Shown: positions 11,201-23,086, counted from the stretch's first letter. The stretch: DNA of 64,000 bases from Buxus sempervirens (GCA_947561395.2 OX387186.1:3998835-4062834); one strand, 5' to 3'. The notes: generated by a model from the sequence alone, not told the origin. Program-made: numbers and translations.

Positions 11201-14200
11201 TTTTTGTTGTCATGTGGCATGCCATGTCTCATGCCACATCATGTCACGTGGTGGTTACAATCTGCAAAAATTTACAAAAATGCCCTCAAGTTGTTTTGGC
11301 CATAACTTTTCTGTTCGGACTCTGATTCACGCACAATCAGTGCCGTTGGAATCGTGTTGATTTCCTCTTTTCAATGGTATCAAAATTTATAGCCAACTCA
11401 ACTTATTTAAAAATCTCAGTTTTTGCTCTTATTTCTGATAGATTATGATTCTCAGCTAAATGAGTTTTGGTGTGCAAAATTTGGGTGTTTACAGTAATAT
11501 AGCTAATTGATAGTATTTATGTTATCAATAAATAACTGAAGGTGTATTGGACCTAAAAATGGTTTTTTATTTGATAGAATGAAGCCTTAATCTCCTGAAA
11601 TGACTAGAAAGATTGTTATCAATATTTCAAATATCCTGGAACTGGTTTTATGCTACATGTGCTGTTCAATGCTTATCTGAAAGCGCTTATATGAATACCA
11701 ATCTGTAAGTTTTCGTTGCTACTGTTTATTCTGAAGTTGTGAGAGATTTGTTTCACCTTTTAGTTATAAAGGGAGAGTCACTGAGATGATTGAGCATGCA
11801 TAATGGAGTCTCATGATGGTCCTATGAGGAGTATTGCTGAATTTGTTAAAGTGTCAGCAAAGACAAGAGGCTGATCATAAGTTCATGAAAACAATTAGTG
11901 AGTTAAGATCCAGGATCTAGCACAGGACATAGCTTGGAGCAGAGTGGAATAGCAGAACAGGATTTGATCATCTGACAACAAAAAACCTTGGATAGCTGCT
12001 CAGAACATGGTTATAAATGGTTTTATCTTTTGAATGATAAAATATTCAATGACGTTATAGTGAGCTTATTTATCTGTGCAATATACCATACTCCAACCTG
12101 ATGTTATGTTTGGTCAGGCTCAATCCAAGCTGAACCCTTTACCCAAAAGCCTGAACCCAAAGTCATACCTTTGTCTGGTTGGGTTTGAGCTCAACCCACC
12201 TGGATTGTACCTCTAATTATAATTTAATAATTACCCCAACAAAGAATCTTTATCTTAAATGGGGTGAAGATTAGCAATTTTTAAATTTTTGACAAATAAC
12301 AACTATTTGTTCAATATTGGTCAATCTTATGTTCAAATTTTTGAACTCCAAGTACCTTCAATAATGTATTTCCTTTTGAAAACTCAAATAATGTTTTTGA
12401 AATAACATTAACCTCTCATACATCTGTTGGTTCTTACATTTACCACCCTTGTATACACCTGACAAGTGAATATGCTAAATTTCTTTAATTTTGGGTTCAT
12501 TTTTAAATTATGAAGTTAGTATAATTTGGCTCCTCCAATTAACATTTTCATGTTTGTTTGTTTTTGTTTTTGTTTTTTGTTTTGGGTCGCCAGACTTTTT
12601 TTTTTTTATGTTTTTTTAATATTGAGTATCACTACTCTTTTTTTTTAATCACGTTCAATTAACCTTTTTTTTTTTCTTAATAGTACCAAGGTTCAATGTG
12701 CTGGCTTTTTTGGACTTTTTGTTTTTTGGATTTTAGAAAATTTCTTGACAATGCAGCACAAAAAGTATGCAACGCCACTAGTGTGTCTATTTCAATTGAC
12801 TAAATGATGGAATCTACAGAAATGGGAAAACAGAATAAGGACATTGGGAGATGGTCTAAACCCCAAAAGTTTGTTCATGGTTCTTTATTTGGAGGATAAG
12901 CCCTCTTGCTCCTACTCTCTCTCTCTCTCTCTCTCTCTCTCGTGCACACATGTGCTTTAATAATTTTTGTTTAAGTAAAGACAAATGATTGTTCTATTCA
13001 GAAACCAACTTAAAGATAATTGTAATCAATTTGATGGAGTTGCTTTTGAGGGCCTTCTGATGGAAGCTCTTTCATGCTTCAGTATTTTGCACAAAAGTCA
13101 TTCATGACTGAAATTGTCATGTGTCAGTTGAATTAGATGGAATGAATTGATTTGATTTCGGTGGAATTTTTATAAACTATGCTCATTTTTTAATTATGTT
13201 TTTCTGCTATTGTGAAGTCTATATTAAACTGACTCTTTATTTCTTTTTTTTTTCCTCCCTCAAACTTTTACTTAAACAAATATATTCCAAGATTCATGAG
13301 AATTCTACTTTGTCTATGCAGATGATGAAGAAACCTCATCCCTCTCTGGTTCTACCCTGGCTTGTATTGACAACAAGAAGCAAATTCCTGCAGATATGGT
13401 TTGTTTATTAAATTTTTTTAATGTGATTATGGCCAGAGATCTTTTTAATCTTGGTTCCCTTGCATTCCTGGGATGTGAAAATTATTGAAATAAATCTTAT
13501 ATAAATTTATTGAATAACTGGCATTTTCATGTATCACTTATAAGTTATAATATGCAGTGACCCCCATAATTATTAGTGTCTCTCTGAAAATTTATTAGCA
13601 TTTAATGTGGTTTATTATTAGGGTCACAATTTCTCTGGTTTGATTGGATTTAGGGGTGCAATATATTATCAAACTTTGTTAAATTGCCCTAACTGCCTGG
13701 AATTTGTTTGAATTGTAATAGAATTTATTCTAATTTATTTATTTGTTCACTTAAATTAGCAAAGAGAAGAGGGGTGCATGGGCAATAGTTCTACTCATGA
13801 TCAGTTTATGACTATATGTTGAGGAGCATAGCCAGGACAAGTAGTTTCTATTCATGATTACTTTATTAGTTGCTGTATCTGCTTTTTCGTTTTGTAATTT
13901 TTTCTTTTTTTGTTTTTGTTTTTTTGTTTTTTGGGGTACTTGACATTTCTGGCTGGCTGTTTGTTGTGGTGGCCTCAGATCCTCACATGCTGCTCTTTTA
14001 TTTCTCCCTTCTTACACTTATAATGCATGTTATTCTCACTTACCCAATGAGGGAAAAAGGACCCAAACCAATCCAACTGATTGCCACCCTATTTGGGATT
14101 AGGCCACGTTTTTGATATATTACAAGACATCTGGCGTGGCCCATTATCCAGGCTCTATATTTAGGCTTGAGCATGGCCTTAATAGAGTTCCAACGGCCCG

Positions 14201-16000
14201 AACGTAGCTAATTTATGTGGCTTAGTTTCACATGGAACAATATCAAAATTCTCATTTGTAAAGAGGCTTTAACTTCAATTTTGAAGTCATATGCGCACTG
14301 CTTCGACATTCTTCCCATGACATGCCTATCATATATAGAATATATATTTACATGGTTGCTTATCAATATGTGTGTGTGTGTGTACTTACATGGTTGGACC
14401 AGGTTTCAGATCACCGATTCCAAGCCCTACCCAATATATCAGGCCTAGAAAGATTAAGCCCGCAAAATAGGTGAAACTGAAATTGCCTCCCAGAAGGGAC
14501 TGTATTTGTTGTTCACCAAGATGAGATCAGCATGTAGTTGTGGGAGTTTTATGAGATTCACAGATTATTCTTGTGATTCAGGTTCTTATAGCATATATAA
14601 ATTTCTGTAGTTAGACATAAATGACTCCACTTCGAAGGAAACCACTTAGTTTTTGTTGCAATTCATTGTGATTCAAGCATCTGGATGAGAACTTGCACTC
14701 TCTTTTGCATTTGGTACCATTTTTCAGCCAGAGTCTCTTGAAGAAAAGCTAATCAGGGAGTGTCTTTTGTTTGCTTGATAATAACAACTACTGGTTTTGC
14801 TGAGTACTGGCACCTATCAACTTTGACCCTTGATACGATCTGCTGTTTAAATTCCTGTTTATCTGCATTGTGCATTATATTATGTAATTCATGTCACAGT
14901 AGTTGTTCTAAACCTGAAAGCCTCAGAATTGGAACCTTTTTTAATTTCTGTCCTCTAAGTTCTAAATATCTTTTGGACTTGCCCAATGTTTATGGCAACT
15001 TTACCCCATCACTATGCACAGACTATATATTTCAGATCACCGATATCATATCGCTTTGCTCGTTTTCATCATCTTCCTCATGGTTATCTCCTACGTTTCC
15101 ATTTTCTTTGTTTGACTGACATTATATGAAACTCCGAGAAAGGGAAGGTGTATATGTACAGAAGCATTCCCTGACTATGTATTAATATTATTCTAATACA
15201 ATAGTAACTTTCATCAAGACTGGTTAATCTTGGTGTAAAATGGAGGCCTAAGGATTGCTTTCCAATCCAGGCATCTAGAAGTGTATTTGCACGGATGAGT
15301 AGTTCAAAATGGGTCAAACGTAGTATGCTCACTAGCTTCAAAATCCTCAAGGCCTTGCAGGTGGTGCGGACAAATAAATTGATGAATCTAACTATTTCTG
15401 GAGGATTGGAGAGTAGCTTTCTGTTGAGGTTCATTTCTTCCAGTAACCATTAACTTTGATTTGTTGGACTCTATTCTCCGGAAATTTTTATGGTGCATCT
15501 TATCAATCTTCAAAATAATTTGCATTAGTTAGCTTGATTCTTTCATTGATATGATCATTGCAAACTCACAAGGCAGTATAATATTTTTCCTTGCATCTTT
15601 ATATTTGAGTTATATAAAAATTTTCTGGGTATAGGTTTCTTTTATCGTAAGCTATTGGTTGCAGTGCCCATTGGATGTCTTTGCTCTGCGTCTTCTATAT
15701 TTTGTGAGAATAATACATATCACATGGCAGGATTGTAGCGCATCTACAGCACTAGATGCTGTTGAAGTTGCAATGGGTACCAGTCTTCCTAGTACCTCTG
15801 GGAACCTCCCCTCTGTTCAGGACGTAGAGGTGCATGCACAGAAGATATGTGCTGCATTAACGTCTCAAAGTCTCTTTGACACTGAAGAAGAATTTCCTTC
15901 CTCATCCACTCATGAAAGTCACGAAGATCCTTCAACTGAAGATAACTCGGTTAGAAACGGTGATGAAGAGGAGAGAGCTAATGAGAGAAGTCACGTATAA
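5263..16000 (+). CDS. FAM21/WASHC2-head-like protein, seven exons, 324 residues
   Basis: Exons by splice signals and frame: 5263-5304, 5521-5685, 5777-5974, 7509-7649, 8648-8729, 13322-13398, 15731-16000, summing to 325 codons with the stop. The N-terminal half is helical: 'VLKWLSDLSENIQKRAQ', heptad-like 'VNDLSHQADTAERDL', then 'YLDNRISEED', and 'ILPRYKEAISLGLHSY'. Order and spacing resemble the FAM21 (WASHC2) head, which has an 'FIENRVYDEE'-type motif and a following 'AVNYGL'-type helix. A single 'GVDLFGEE' in exon 4 is like the LFa motifs of the FAM21 tail, which is otherwise missing; the C terminus is Ser/Glu-rich. FAM21 acts in the endosomal WASH complex, which plants are generally said to lack, so function is open. 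Exon 4 needs a CAGAG acceptor; the other junctions are ordinary. Exon confidence is higher than family confidence. Confidence 0.65.
9284..11493 (+). mobile_element. Solo LTR (2,210 bp) in intron 5 of the FAM21-like gene
   Basis: Begins TGTGCACACCC and ends GGGTGTTTACA, near-perfect inverted LTR ends of the TG...CA type, bounded by a 5-bp target-site duplication GTAAT (9279-9283 and 11494-11498). A TATA box (TTTATATA, about 10988-10995) follows a CT-rich stretch and fits an LTR promoter. No gag/pol coding is present, so this is best read as a solo LTR left by LTR-LTR recombination, probably from a Ty3/Gypsy-like element. The intact duplication argues for moderate age. Confidence 0.75.
12917..12941. 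repeat. (CT)n microsatellite
   Basis: Uninterrupted CT dinucleotides within intron 5 of the FAM21-like gene. Confidence 0.9.
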
Positions 16001-17056
16001 TCCTCCAGTGGCTGGTAAAGATATTTGCTTCACAGAATTCACCAGATGCACGAGGAAGATAAGAGTGAGATAAATTTTAGATCTGATGGGACTGTTTTTT
16101 CCTAGTTCTGTGGAAGGGTCTTCAGTGGTTGCATATTCAGAGACCGCAATAGAAAGAGAAACTTGAAGGGTATTTTCAGTTCTCTGATGATATAAATAGA
16201 TTTTTTCCCAAAATTTTAGATTCTTTACCCTTTCATATAGTGGAAGGATAATATAATAAGGAAATGATAATTTTTGCTTCTCAAAGATATGTAGCTACTT
16301 GTGCTAATGGTCATGGTTCTTCAAATGCTTCTAGTTACTCTTGTTGATCTCAAACCACATTCATTAACATTCAGAAAACTAATAGGGTGCACGTGCAGAA
16401 TTGGATGTAAAGGGTTTCAATTTAAAAGTGGAAGCAACAGTGATTATATGTTGGGATTCTTTTGTTTTTTGTGAGGATAATTTTTGGGAAAAAAAGAGAG
16501 GGCCAGAATTAAAGAATATTCCCCTCTTCTATTTACTAATTTACTAGCTGTATAAATGTTCCTGGGATTCATCTATCTGAAAAAGTTTGACAACAACAAA
16601 ATGTTTGGTGAAAAAAAGGTGTCACGTGCAGTGTACATATGTAATTGAAAGGCTTAGAAATTTTTAGAAGGGGCATTTCTTGGGAAGTAAAAAATAAAAA
16701 GGAGCAGGTTACCCCGGTATTATTATAAAGTTGCTTTGTAAACAAATTTTCAATTATCATTTTAATACCATCTATTTGGCTCTTCATTAAGAAATTATCT
16801 TTTTATTGATCATTGTAATTATTAAAATAAATTTTCTTGTTTTTAGTCCAGAAGTATTTTCTTTCAAATAAATTAAATTATTAAACAGCACTTTCAAGTT
16901 TCAACCTTACGCGATTCTAATTGCAGGCTTATGTTATGCCCTTGTTCTCTTTCTCACTCCCGCCATCGCTCCACGGTCGCGTAATCAATCAGTAAGCCGT
17001 TCCGCTAAGCCAGGCCGTTGTTTGGACTTTGGAATCTTGTCTGGAAGGGCTTGTTT

Positions 17057-20000
17057 ATGACAGATAGTGCAAAGAACGAGTCTAGATTTGCCGGACGAGG
17101 AAGGTTATTAGGTCTCCGAACAAGAACTGTAAGACTTCCAGGTTCCGGCTGCCCGTCCTTATCCTTGACTTATTTTCATGTGTTCTCCTTTCACGTTATT
17201 TGGTTTTTTGTTCTTCCATTGCTTTTTTTTTAACTTCCACATGAATTTAAACCAGAACCAATTGTTGGTGTGATTATGTCTCTAATTTTTTATGTGAAAT
17301 CTGAGTGAAAATATAAAATTATTCCGTTGATTTGTATCTTACTTTTCAGAGATTTCGAATTTTCTTGCTCTGAAATTGTTTTAGATTCAAAACCCTAAAA
17401 AAAAAAACAAACATTCTACTCTGAAGTTCAACTTGGTTATCCGAAGATTCCTGAGTACAGTTTACAAGTTTATGTAACCGAAATTTTCCTGTAACTAACT
17501 TACCGATAACGCCAACCCACCCTAATTTTGCTCCCTTTTCATAAGTTCAACCCCAGTTTCTGAGTTGCCTTAAAAGAAAATTTTCACCTGATTTTTCTTT
17601 CTCTTTCCCATAATCTCTCATTAGGTATATCGGTTATTCGTGATTTATTTAAGTTGATACTTCGAGATGGATCAGCCTCCAGTTAGAGGTGGATCGATAT
17701 CTTTATTATTCACAAGAAGAGTATGATAAGAAACTCCTCAACAATCTCTTCTTTCCTCCAAAGATAGTGTAAATATTAACTAGTGTGATTTACATGTTAG
17801 GGATTTTCTGAGGACAGTTTAAGAGTAATCCATCTTATTTAACTGCACTAGAACTACTCAAACACTATAGTGATTCACTGAAGCTTCTATAGACATTTTT
17901 AGATTCAATACAGAACAGACAGTCAATGCATGTAGATGGAAGTTCCGCCTCCTTAATGAGCCTTGGACCATCAATTAACTGAAGATTTCAAAATTAATAG
18001 ATTTTAATCATCCATCTTAAAAGTTTCTAGGATCACCCAACCACTCTATTTGCATGCCTGCAGGATTTTTGTATTTTTCAACTAGCTTTTAGAATCTTGG
18101 TCTGCAATTAGCATGAATGCAAATACCCAAATCCATTCCCGACAAAATCCCTTCCTGCGGCGCACTTCTTCCGAAAAGTGTTTTGACGAGGCCATTTCAT
18201 TATCTTGGCATTTTTCCTATTTCATTTTTATAATTTTATTTAATTTGCCTTCTCAATATTGTCCCTCTTTTGTTCTTTACACTACATTGTTCCTTCTTTT
18301 GTTCCAATTGCTAAATTGTGAAACTATTTTCTAAATATGCATTGTGCAGGACCACTGGAAAACTGGATTCATCACATCATTATAAGGGCAGTAAAGCCCT
18401 TGGTCTGACAAAGGAGAGTAGAGATGCTGCAGAGACTGCAGATCAATGTAGGCAATTAAGGTGTTGTGAAGAGCGGAGGGCAGCAGTTCATGAAGAATTG
18501 GAGAGAGTGAACCGACTCCCCACAAACAGCACCTATGCAATTCATCGCTTGCGGGTTCTGAACAAAATACTGCATCTTATGTCCATTCAGGTGAGAAAGC
18601 TTTGGAACATGAGATTTGGTCAAATTTATTTATTTATTTTGGAAAGTAAAATGAAATTGATTGATATGGGTAACATATTATTAATTATTTTTAAATTTAT
18701 TTCGTAATTCTGATTATATCAAAATCTTGAATATGGATTTTGATCAAATGAAATATTCACGAAACATATCATGTATCCATTTTGATATTGGTCATGAAAT
18801 AGTGATTTTGAGTTTAAAAAAAAAATGAAATGTGGTTTTGTAAAGCAAAAGTTTTGTTCATCAAAATCAATCATAATTATAATTCGTGGACAGTTTTTCC
18901 CTATAATAAATGGTGTAATAAGATTTTTAGAGTTCAAAAATCATGGAATCACATTGTATGCCTGTGTAGAACTTGTTTAGTCAGTGAACTGGCTTAATTG
19001 GTACCATTAACGTGTTTGTAAAACCATTGCATGGCTAAATTGATTGCCTAGTATCTTTTTCGAATAATGAATAAATAATAAATGTTGTATTAAGATTTTT
19101 GGAGTTACAAAATCATGGAATCACATTGTTTGCCTGTGTAGAACTTGTTAGTCAGTGAACTGGCTTAATTGGTACCATTAAAGTGTTGGTAAAACCTATG
19201 TGTGGAAAAATCATATGCCTAATATCTTTTTCAAATAATGAACAAATAAATTTAGAGCCCGAGGAATGTATGGAGTCCCTGTTGATATAAGAATGAGCCA
19301 GTTCAGTGTACTTCTGCAGAAATTTATGACGTATATGGGGTGTCGCCAATGTAAGACTGAGATCACTCATATTAACCAAAACTGTAAAAGTGTAATGCCA
19401 AAGCATTCCTGAATTTATAAAAGTAATTCTGGCCTGTTGGACTCACAAATCTAGATTTATGTTTCTCCACTAAATATCTCCTTCTGTAACATAATCCATC
19501 AAGTTGGTCCTTTCGCAACTCATCTACTTCTGCCAAAGATACCTTGTCCTCCGATAGCATTTATGCTTGTTATTTCAATATACTTCTTTTAGCAAAGCTG
19601 CAATGCCATTTTTGCTGCCAAGTGCAAACCTGAATCCAAATATTTTTTTTGATCAGTAAGCAAAGGATATTATATATATTGATAGGACATGATACAGGTA
19701 CACAAATTGTATACCAGGACAGATAAGTAAATACTAATTTAACTTAGGATGAACCTCTAGAACAGGGGAAATCACAAACAAATTCCGTTCACAACCTTCC
19801 TTCCAGCTCATAAAATCTATTACATAACAAGAACTCGTCAATGGGAATGTTAGCTCCTGCAGGGTGGCCTACCAGCCAGCTGTGCAGTACCCAACCTGAA
19901 TCCAAATATTCGAATGCAGCAACTTGATATCTTAAATTGAGACTAGCTTGACAGGCTCGGTGTTTCATTTTATAATTCCAATTGATATTAAGTAGTTGCA

Positions 20001-20132
20001 GCTTTTTTATTTCTTGATATTTGAAGTTTTATAAAGTATGGAATTGAGAATTTGATGCATTTTTTTTTATTCCAGAGGACCCCATCACAGAGTGAGGAAT
20101 TGGAGCTGCTTTTTGCTAGGCTTTCCGTATGA
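17057..20132 (+). CDS. Small conserved-looking plant protein of unknown function, three exons, 114 residues
   Basis: Exons 17057-17103, 18350-18590 and 20076-20132 join in frame. The protein has a basic start (MTDSAKNESRFAGRGR), a middle rich in Lys/Arg/Glu with 'ALGLTKESRDAAETADQCRQ', 'CCEERRAAVHEELERVNRL' and 'STYAIHRLRVLNKIL', and ends 'SEELELLFARLSV'. The middle is predicted helical. The first donor (AG|GTTATT) is weak; a better-looking GTAAGA 31 bases downstream breaks the frame with exon 2 and was not used, so exon 1's end is the least certain point. I do not recognise the family. It lies head-to-tail 1.1 kb after the FAM21-like gene. Confidence 0.7.
18903..19251. repeat. Tandem duplication, period about 172 bp
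   Basis: Two diverged copies, about 18903-19074 and 19075-19251, sharing 'AATCATGGAATCACATTGT' and 'CTTAATTGGTACCATTAA' in the same order. They lie in intron 2 of the 114-residue gene. Not recognised as a named element. Confidence 0.8.
19645..19892 (-). mobile_element. 5'-truncated LINE 3' end (or SINE), 248 bp, with 18-bp target duplication
   Basis: The minus strand ends in a poly(A) tail (T run on the plus strand from 19645) and is bounded by identical 18-bp copies of AACCTGAATCCAAATATT at 19627-19644 and 19893-19910. Its 3' end (ATTGATCAGTAAGCAAAGGA-type on the plus strand) resembles those of the LINE fragments at 47180 and 50287. A target duplication this long and a tail at one end are hallmarks of L1-type insertion. 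Lies in intron 2 of the 114-residue gene. Confidence 0.8.
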
Positions 20133-20540
20133 ACAACAAATCAAACTTGTCCAGGCACTTGTCCTCTCTACTAGCAATTATCTTGTGGAACATGATCAAA
20201 CTTCTATTTTTTGTTCTATTGTTATAAAATTATAATACTTTAATGGCAAAATACGTGTATATCATTAAATCCCCCATGGATTGAAATATAGGTATCTTTT
20301 ATGAAGTTGGAAAGCTTTATCAGATTTCTTGGAAGCACTAATGTACCGAGATTAATATCTGTTCTTTGTACTCTCCACCAAATATTGATTTCATGTGCAT
20401 GTTAATCATGGATTGAATTCACTTCAGGATGTCAAATGTGGTTCAACCTTAAACAATCTTGGAACAGAAAATTGTACATTTATTTCTGGTTACCAGTTCA
20501 TCACCAGTAATATGTTACAAGAATGCTTGCCGGTACAAGC
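20133..20540. other. 3' flank of the 114-residue gene, no further gene
   Basis: AT-rich sequence following the TGA; probably 3' UTR and intergenic DNA. Confidence 0.4.
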
Positions 20541-20648
20541 TACTCCTGTATGGATTGGTCTTTCATGTTGTATGTAACCTGGGGTTTAACCAGGTACTCC
20601 TGTATGGATTGGTCTTTCATGTTGTATGTAACCTGGGGTTTAACCAGG
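20541..20648. repeat. Two perfect 54-bp tandem repeats
   Basis: Two head-to-tail 54-bp copies beginning TACTCCTGTATGGATTGG. I saw no differences between them, so the duplication is young. Confidence 0.9.
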
Positions 20649-20686
20649 GATCGTGGCTCGCTTTCTGTTTGAAGGTTAACTGGCAT

Positions 20687-21520
20687 GTACAAACTAGAAA
20701 CATCATGTTGGAGCAAGGATGCCATGCTCAGGCATGGCTAAATTTACCAGGTTCGCACTTGCCATGCCATGCTCAAGCGCGGCTAAATTGTGTCGTGTTG
20801 GATCAGGTACGAAGTCTGAAACTATTTCATTAATCGATTTGGTTAATCATTACAAACTACTAGCTTTAAGTTATATAGATCTAGTTTCAAATGTATTAAT
20901 TTATTAAACATTGCAGTATTTAAGATTATTTAGTTGGTAAGAAGCCACGTATTGACCTCGATCCTAGTCTTGCACTCCTTTATTAGCGTTCTCTCTCTTT
21001 TCTTTTATTTACATACATACAAGAAATAAAAATGTCAAGAGAATCCTTCAATCTGTTTGGGTTTGCAACATAATATGAGAAGTAAAACCTAAGTGGAAGT
21101 AGATTCCGCAAGTGGGATTTGCAAAAGAAGAAGCCGTTCTGTAAAACCATCCATTATCTCTCACTAGGTTTTCACCTCATGATGCGTCTTACCAAGGAAG
21201 CAAGCCTCTCAAAAATATAAAATTCATGACATTCACAGGATACAAGGTATTAAAAGTTAGTACTTTTGCGAGACAGAAAGTGGTGAGAATGGTGAAGTCC
21301 TCTCGTTTGATGAGGGGAATTGCATTCGTCAACCAAATGACCAATGAAGTCCCATGAAAGTAGATTCAAATTATGGAAGGTTAAGACCAACAGCAAATGA
21401 ACCTTGTACGTAGGTACCACGAATTAGACTTGGGGGATCTGTGGATGTAGCAAGGATCAAATTGCATGTGTCATTCCTTGTAGAATCAATCTTTGTGTAA
21501 AATGATGCACATAGGTGAAG
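20687..21520. repeat. Upstream block of the MGIW gene cluster, unit A
   Basis: Matches 42158-42960 closely in order, including a segment at 20687-20830 with 'ATGCCATGCTCAGGCATGG' and a block at 20935-21520 containing 'CAATCTGTTTGGGTTTGC'. The second block also recurs at 26487-27080 (unit C) and, shortened, at 23585-23850 (unit B). It defines the repeat unit duplicated along with the small gene. No coding sequence seen. Confidence 0.85.
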
Positions 21521-21555
21521 AAAAGATGTTTTAATAACAAAATTGCGAGACCAGT

Positions 21556-21732
21556 TGGAGCCCTATGCTGAAAGATTTGGTAGTCCAACGGTGAAGGATG
21601 TGTACGAGACCAGTTGGAGCCCCATGCTGGAAGATTTGGTAGTCCAACGGTGAAGGGTGTGTGCATGTCCGTTTCATTCCTAGACGTGTACACACCCTTT
21701 ATCATTGGACTACATCTTCCAACAAGGGGCTC
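21556..21732. repeat. Foldback (MITE-like) element, one arm doubled, unit A
   Basis: Arm 'GGAGCCC...GGAAGATTTGGTAGTCCAA' is present twice in tandem (period 58 bp), then inverted as 'TTGGACTACATCTTCCAA...GGGCTCC'. The same element with a single left arm is at 23877-23994. Transposon-like by shape; no target duplication identified. Confidence 0.65.
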
Positions 21733-21964
21733 CCATTGATTTTAAGTTCAAAAATGCTGGTAATATTTTCAATATATGAAATATACCTAAGTATATGCAA
21801 CAAATTACTCATTTTTAAATATTTTATAAAATATCACTATTTTTTAATTACTGATAATTAGTAAACTGATCTGTACGATGTCGATCCAGTCTACGCTGCA
21901 ACTCGCTACTCTATTACTTGCTTTACTCTTCCAAAAGGGCGGTAGAGGAGATTTCATTACAGAG

Positions 21965-22650
21965 ATGGGGATCTGGGAGATTATCTACTCCACGACCGAC
22001 GCGATCAAGCGAAATGTTCCCGATACAACTTCCGTTACCGGCGCCTGCCGGAGATCCTACGATCTTGGTTCTTCAGCGCTTGCCAAGGTCGACAACGCTG
22101 TGCGTGTCCATGGAATTCAGAAGCTCAACGATTGTTTTTCCGATCCTCAAGCCCGGCAAAACATTGTCTGCCATCTAACCAGCGTAGCCAAAAACGTTGC
22201 GATCTATGGTGTCGAAGAAGGAGTCAAATTTGTGCCAGGTCCACTCTCTCTCTCTCTCTCTCACTATTGTTTTGGTTGTACATTAAATCTGCTGCGACTT
22301 CGTATTCTTTTGCTTGAAACTCGCCGACTGTAGGTGGAAGCCTGGTTTGTAAGAGTGTGCTGCAATCTCTCAACGAGAACAAGACATCCGAACATAACAA
22401 GAAGCTCGGACACGTTCCGGAAGAGATCAAGGTGTTGCAAGCAGAGAATATGAAATTGCAAGTAGAGAATGAGAAACTCTGGGAAGAAATCCGCAATATC
22501 AAAGCTTTAGTTGAGCCTAAGAAAGCGGAGCCTTCCAAGACATCTGGCTTAGGTTCTTTCAAGACACAGGAACTGATGAAGGATGGCATCAACATATGCT
22601 ATGACGGAGGAATTTATGCTTCGATGCAGAAATTATTGGAAAGGCGATGA
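21965..22650 (+). CDS. MGIW-family small coiled-coil protein, copy A, 196 residues
   Basis: Exons 21965-22238 and 22334-22650; donor CCAG|GTCC, acceptor GTAG|GTGG, phase 1. Exon 1 encodes a compact domain: MGIWEIIYSTTDAIKR start, 'PDTTSVTGACRRSYDLG', 'KVDNAVRVHGIQKL', 'YGVEEGVKFVPG'. Exon 2 encodes a Leu/Lys/Glu coiled coil ('VPEEIKVLQAENMKLQ', 'ENEKLWEEIRNI') and a short tail ending LLERR. No signal peptide, membrane segment or catalytic motif is visible. Copy A is open from an upstream ATG, but the MGIW start is conserved in all copies while copy B has a stop upstream, so MGIW is preferred. The intron opens with a (CT)n tract in every copy. I do not know a function for this family; I believe related uncharacterised proteins exist in other plants. 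Confidence 0.75.
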
Positions 22651-22796
22651 TGATGACGATAATGGTAGTAATATGATGATCACAAGGTTATTAACATTAG
22701 ATGAGTTGTGTACCACTTAGAATAGTAGTTTACTGGACCTATTTTCATGTATTTTTTCTTGTTTTTTTTTCCACCGATGGCAACTAGTGTTTGCTT

Positions 22797-22905
22797 CTAA
22801 AAGGCTTTAATGGAGCCTAAGAAATTACAGCCTTCTGAACACATCTGTCAATGCTTATGAACTTTCCTTCCCCTTGCCATGTCAACTCGTCTTGTGTATG
22901 CTGTT
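22797..22905 (+). pseudogene. Relic of a second-exon 3' end (MGIW family)
   Basis: The stretch reading 'GGCTTTAATGGAGCCTAAG...AACACATCTG...TATGAACTT' matches the end of exon E at 44538-44620 rather than the adjacent copy A. It suggests that unit A once carried an E-like extra exon after its own exon 2. Confidence 0.6.
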
Positions 22906-22911
22906 GTAGAA

Positions 22912-23086
22912 TTGAATCATCTATGATTGGACTTGTAAAATAGTTCCAACCCTAGCCAATGCCATAGACTGCATGGCAAGCACAAATCTGACACATTGAC
23001 ATTTGTGAGGTCTGTGTAAGTCATGAGGGTCATGTGGCATTGGCCACGGTTGGACCATTTTACAGGTCCAATTGTAGATGATTCAA
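22912..23086. mobile_element. MITE with about 55-bp terminal inverted repeats
   Basis: Left end TTGAATCATCTATGATTGGA and the reverse complement of the right end (TTGAATCATCTACAATTGGA) match over about 55 bp, continuing through 'TGTAAAATRGTYCAACC' and 'GCCAATGCCA'. Total 175 bp, no coding. A diverged partial copy sits at 43324-43376. No clear target duplication, so the superfamily is not assigned. Confidence 0.75.

Noticed and set aside
12540-12730. T-rich stretch as a poly(A) tail of a retroelement
   Set aside because: Several separate T runs without element body or target duplication.
16380-16560. Possible further Helitron (minus strand, GTGCACGTGC hairpin and CTATTAG end)
   Set aside because: A palindrome and a loosely fitting end are there, but I could not find the TC start or body similarity to the three clear copies.
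18113-18334. Frame with QNPFLRRTSSEKCF as an extra exon of the 114-residue gene
   Set aside because: The three-exon model closes in frame without it and no matching splice pair was found.
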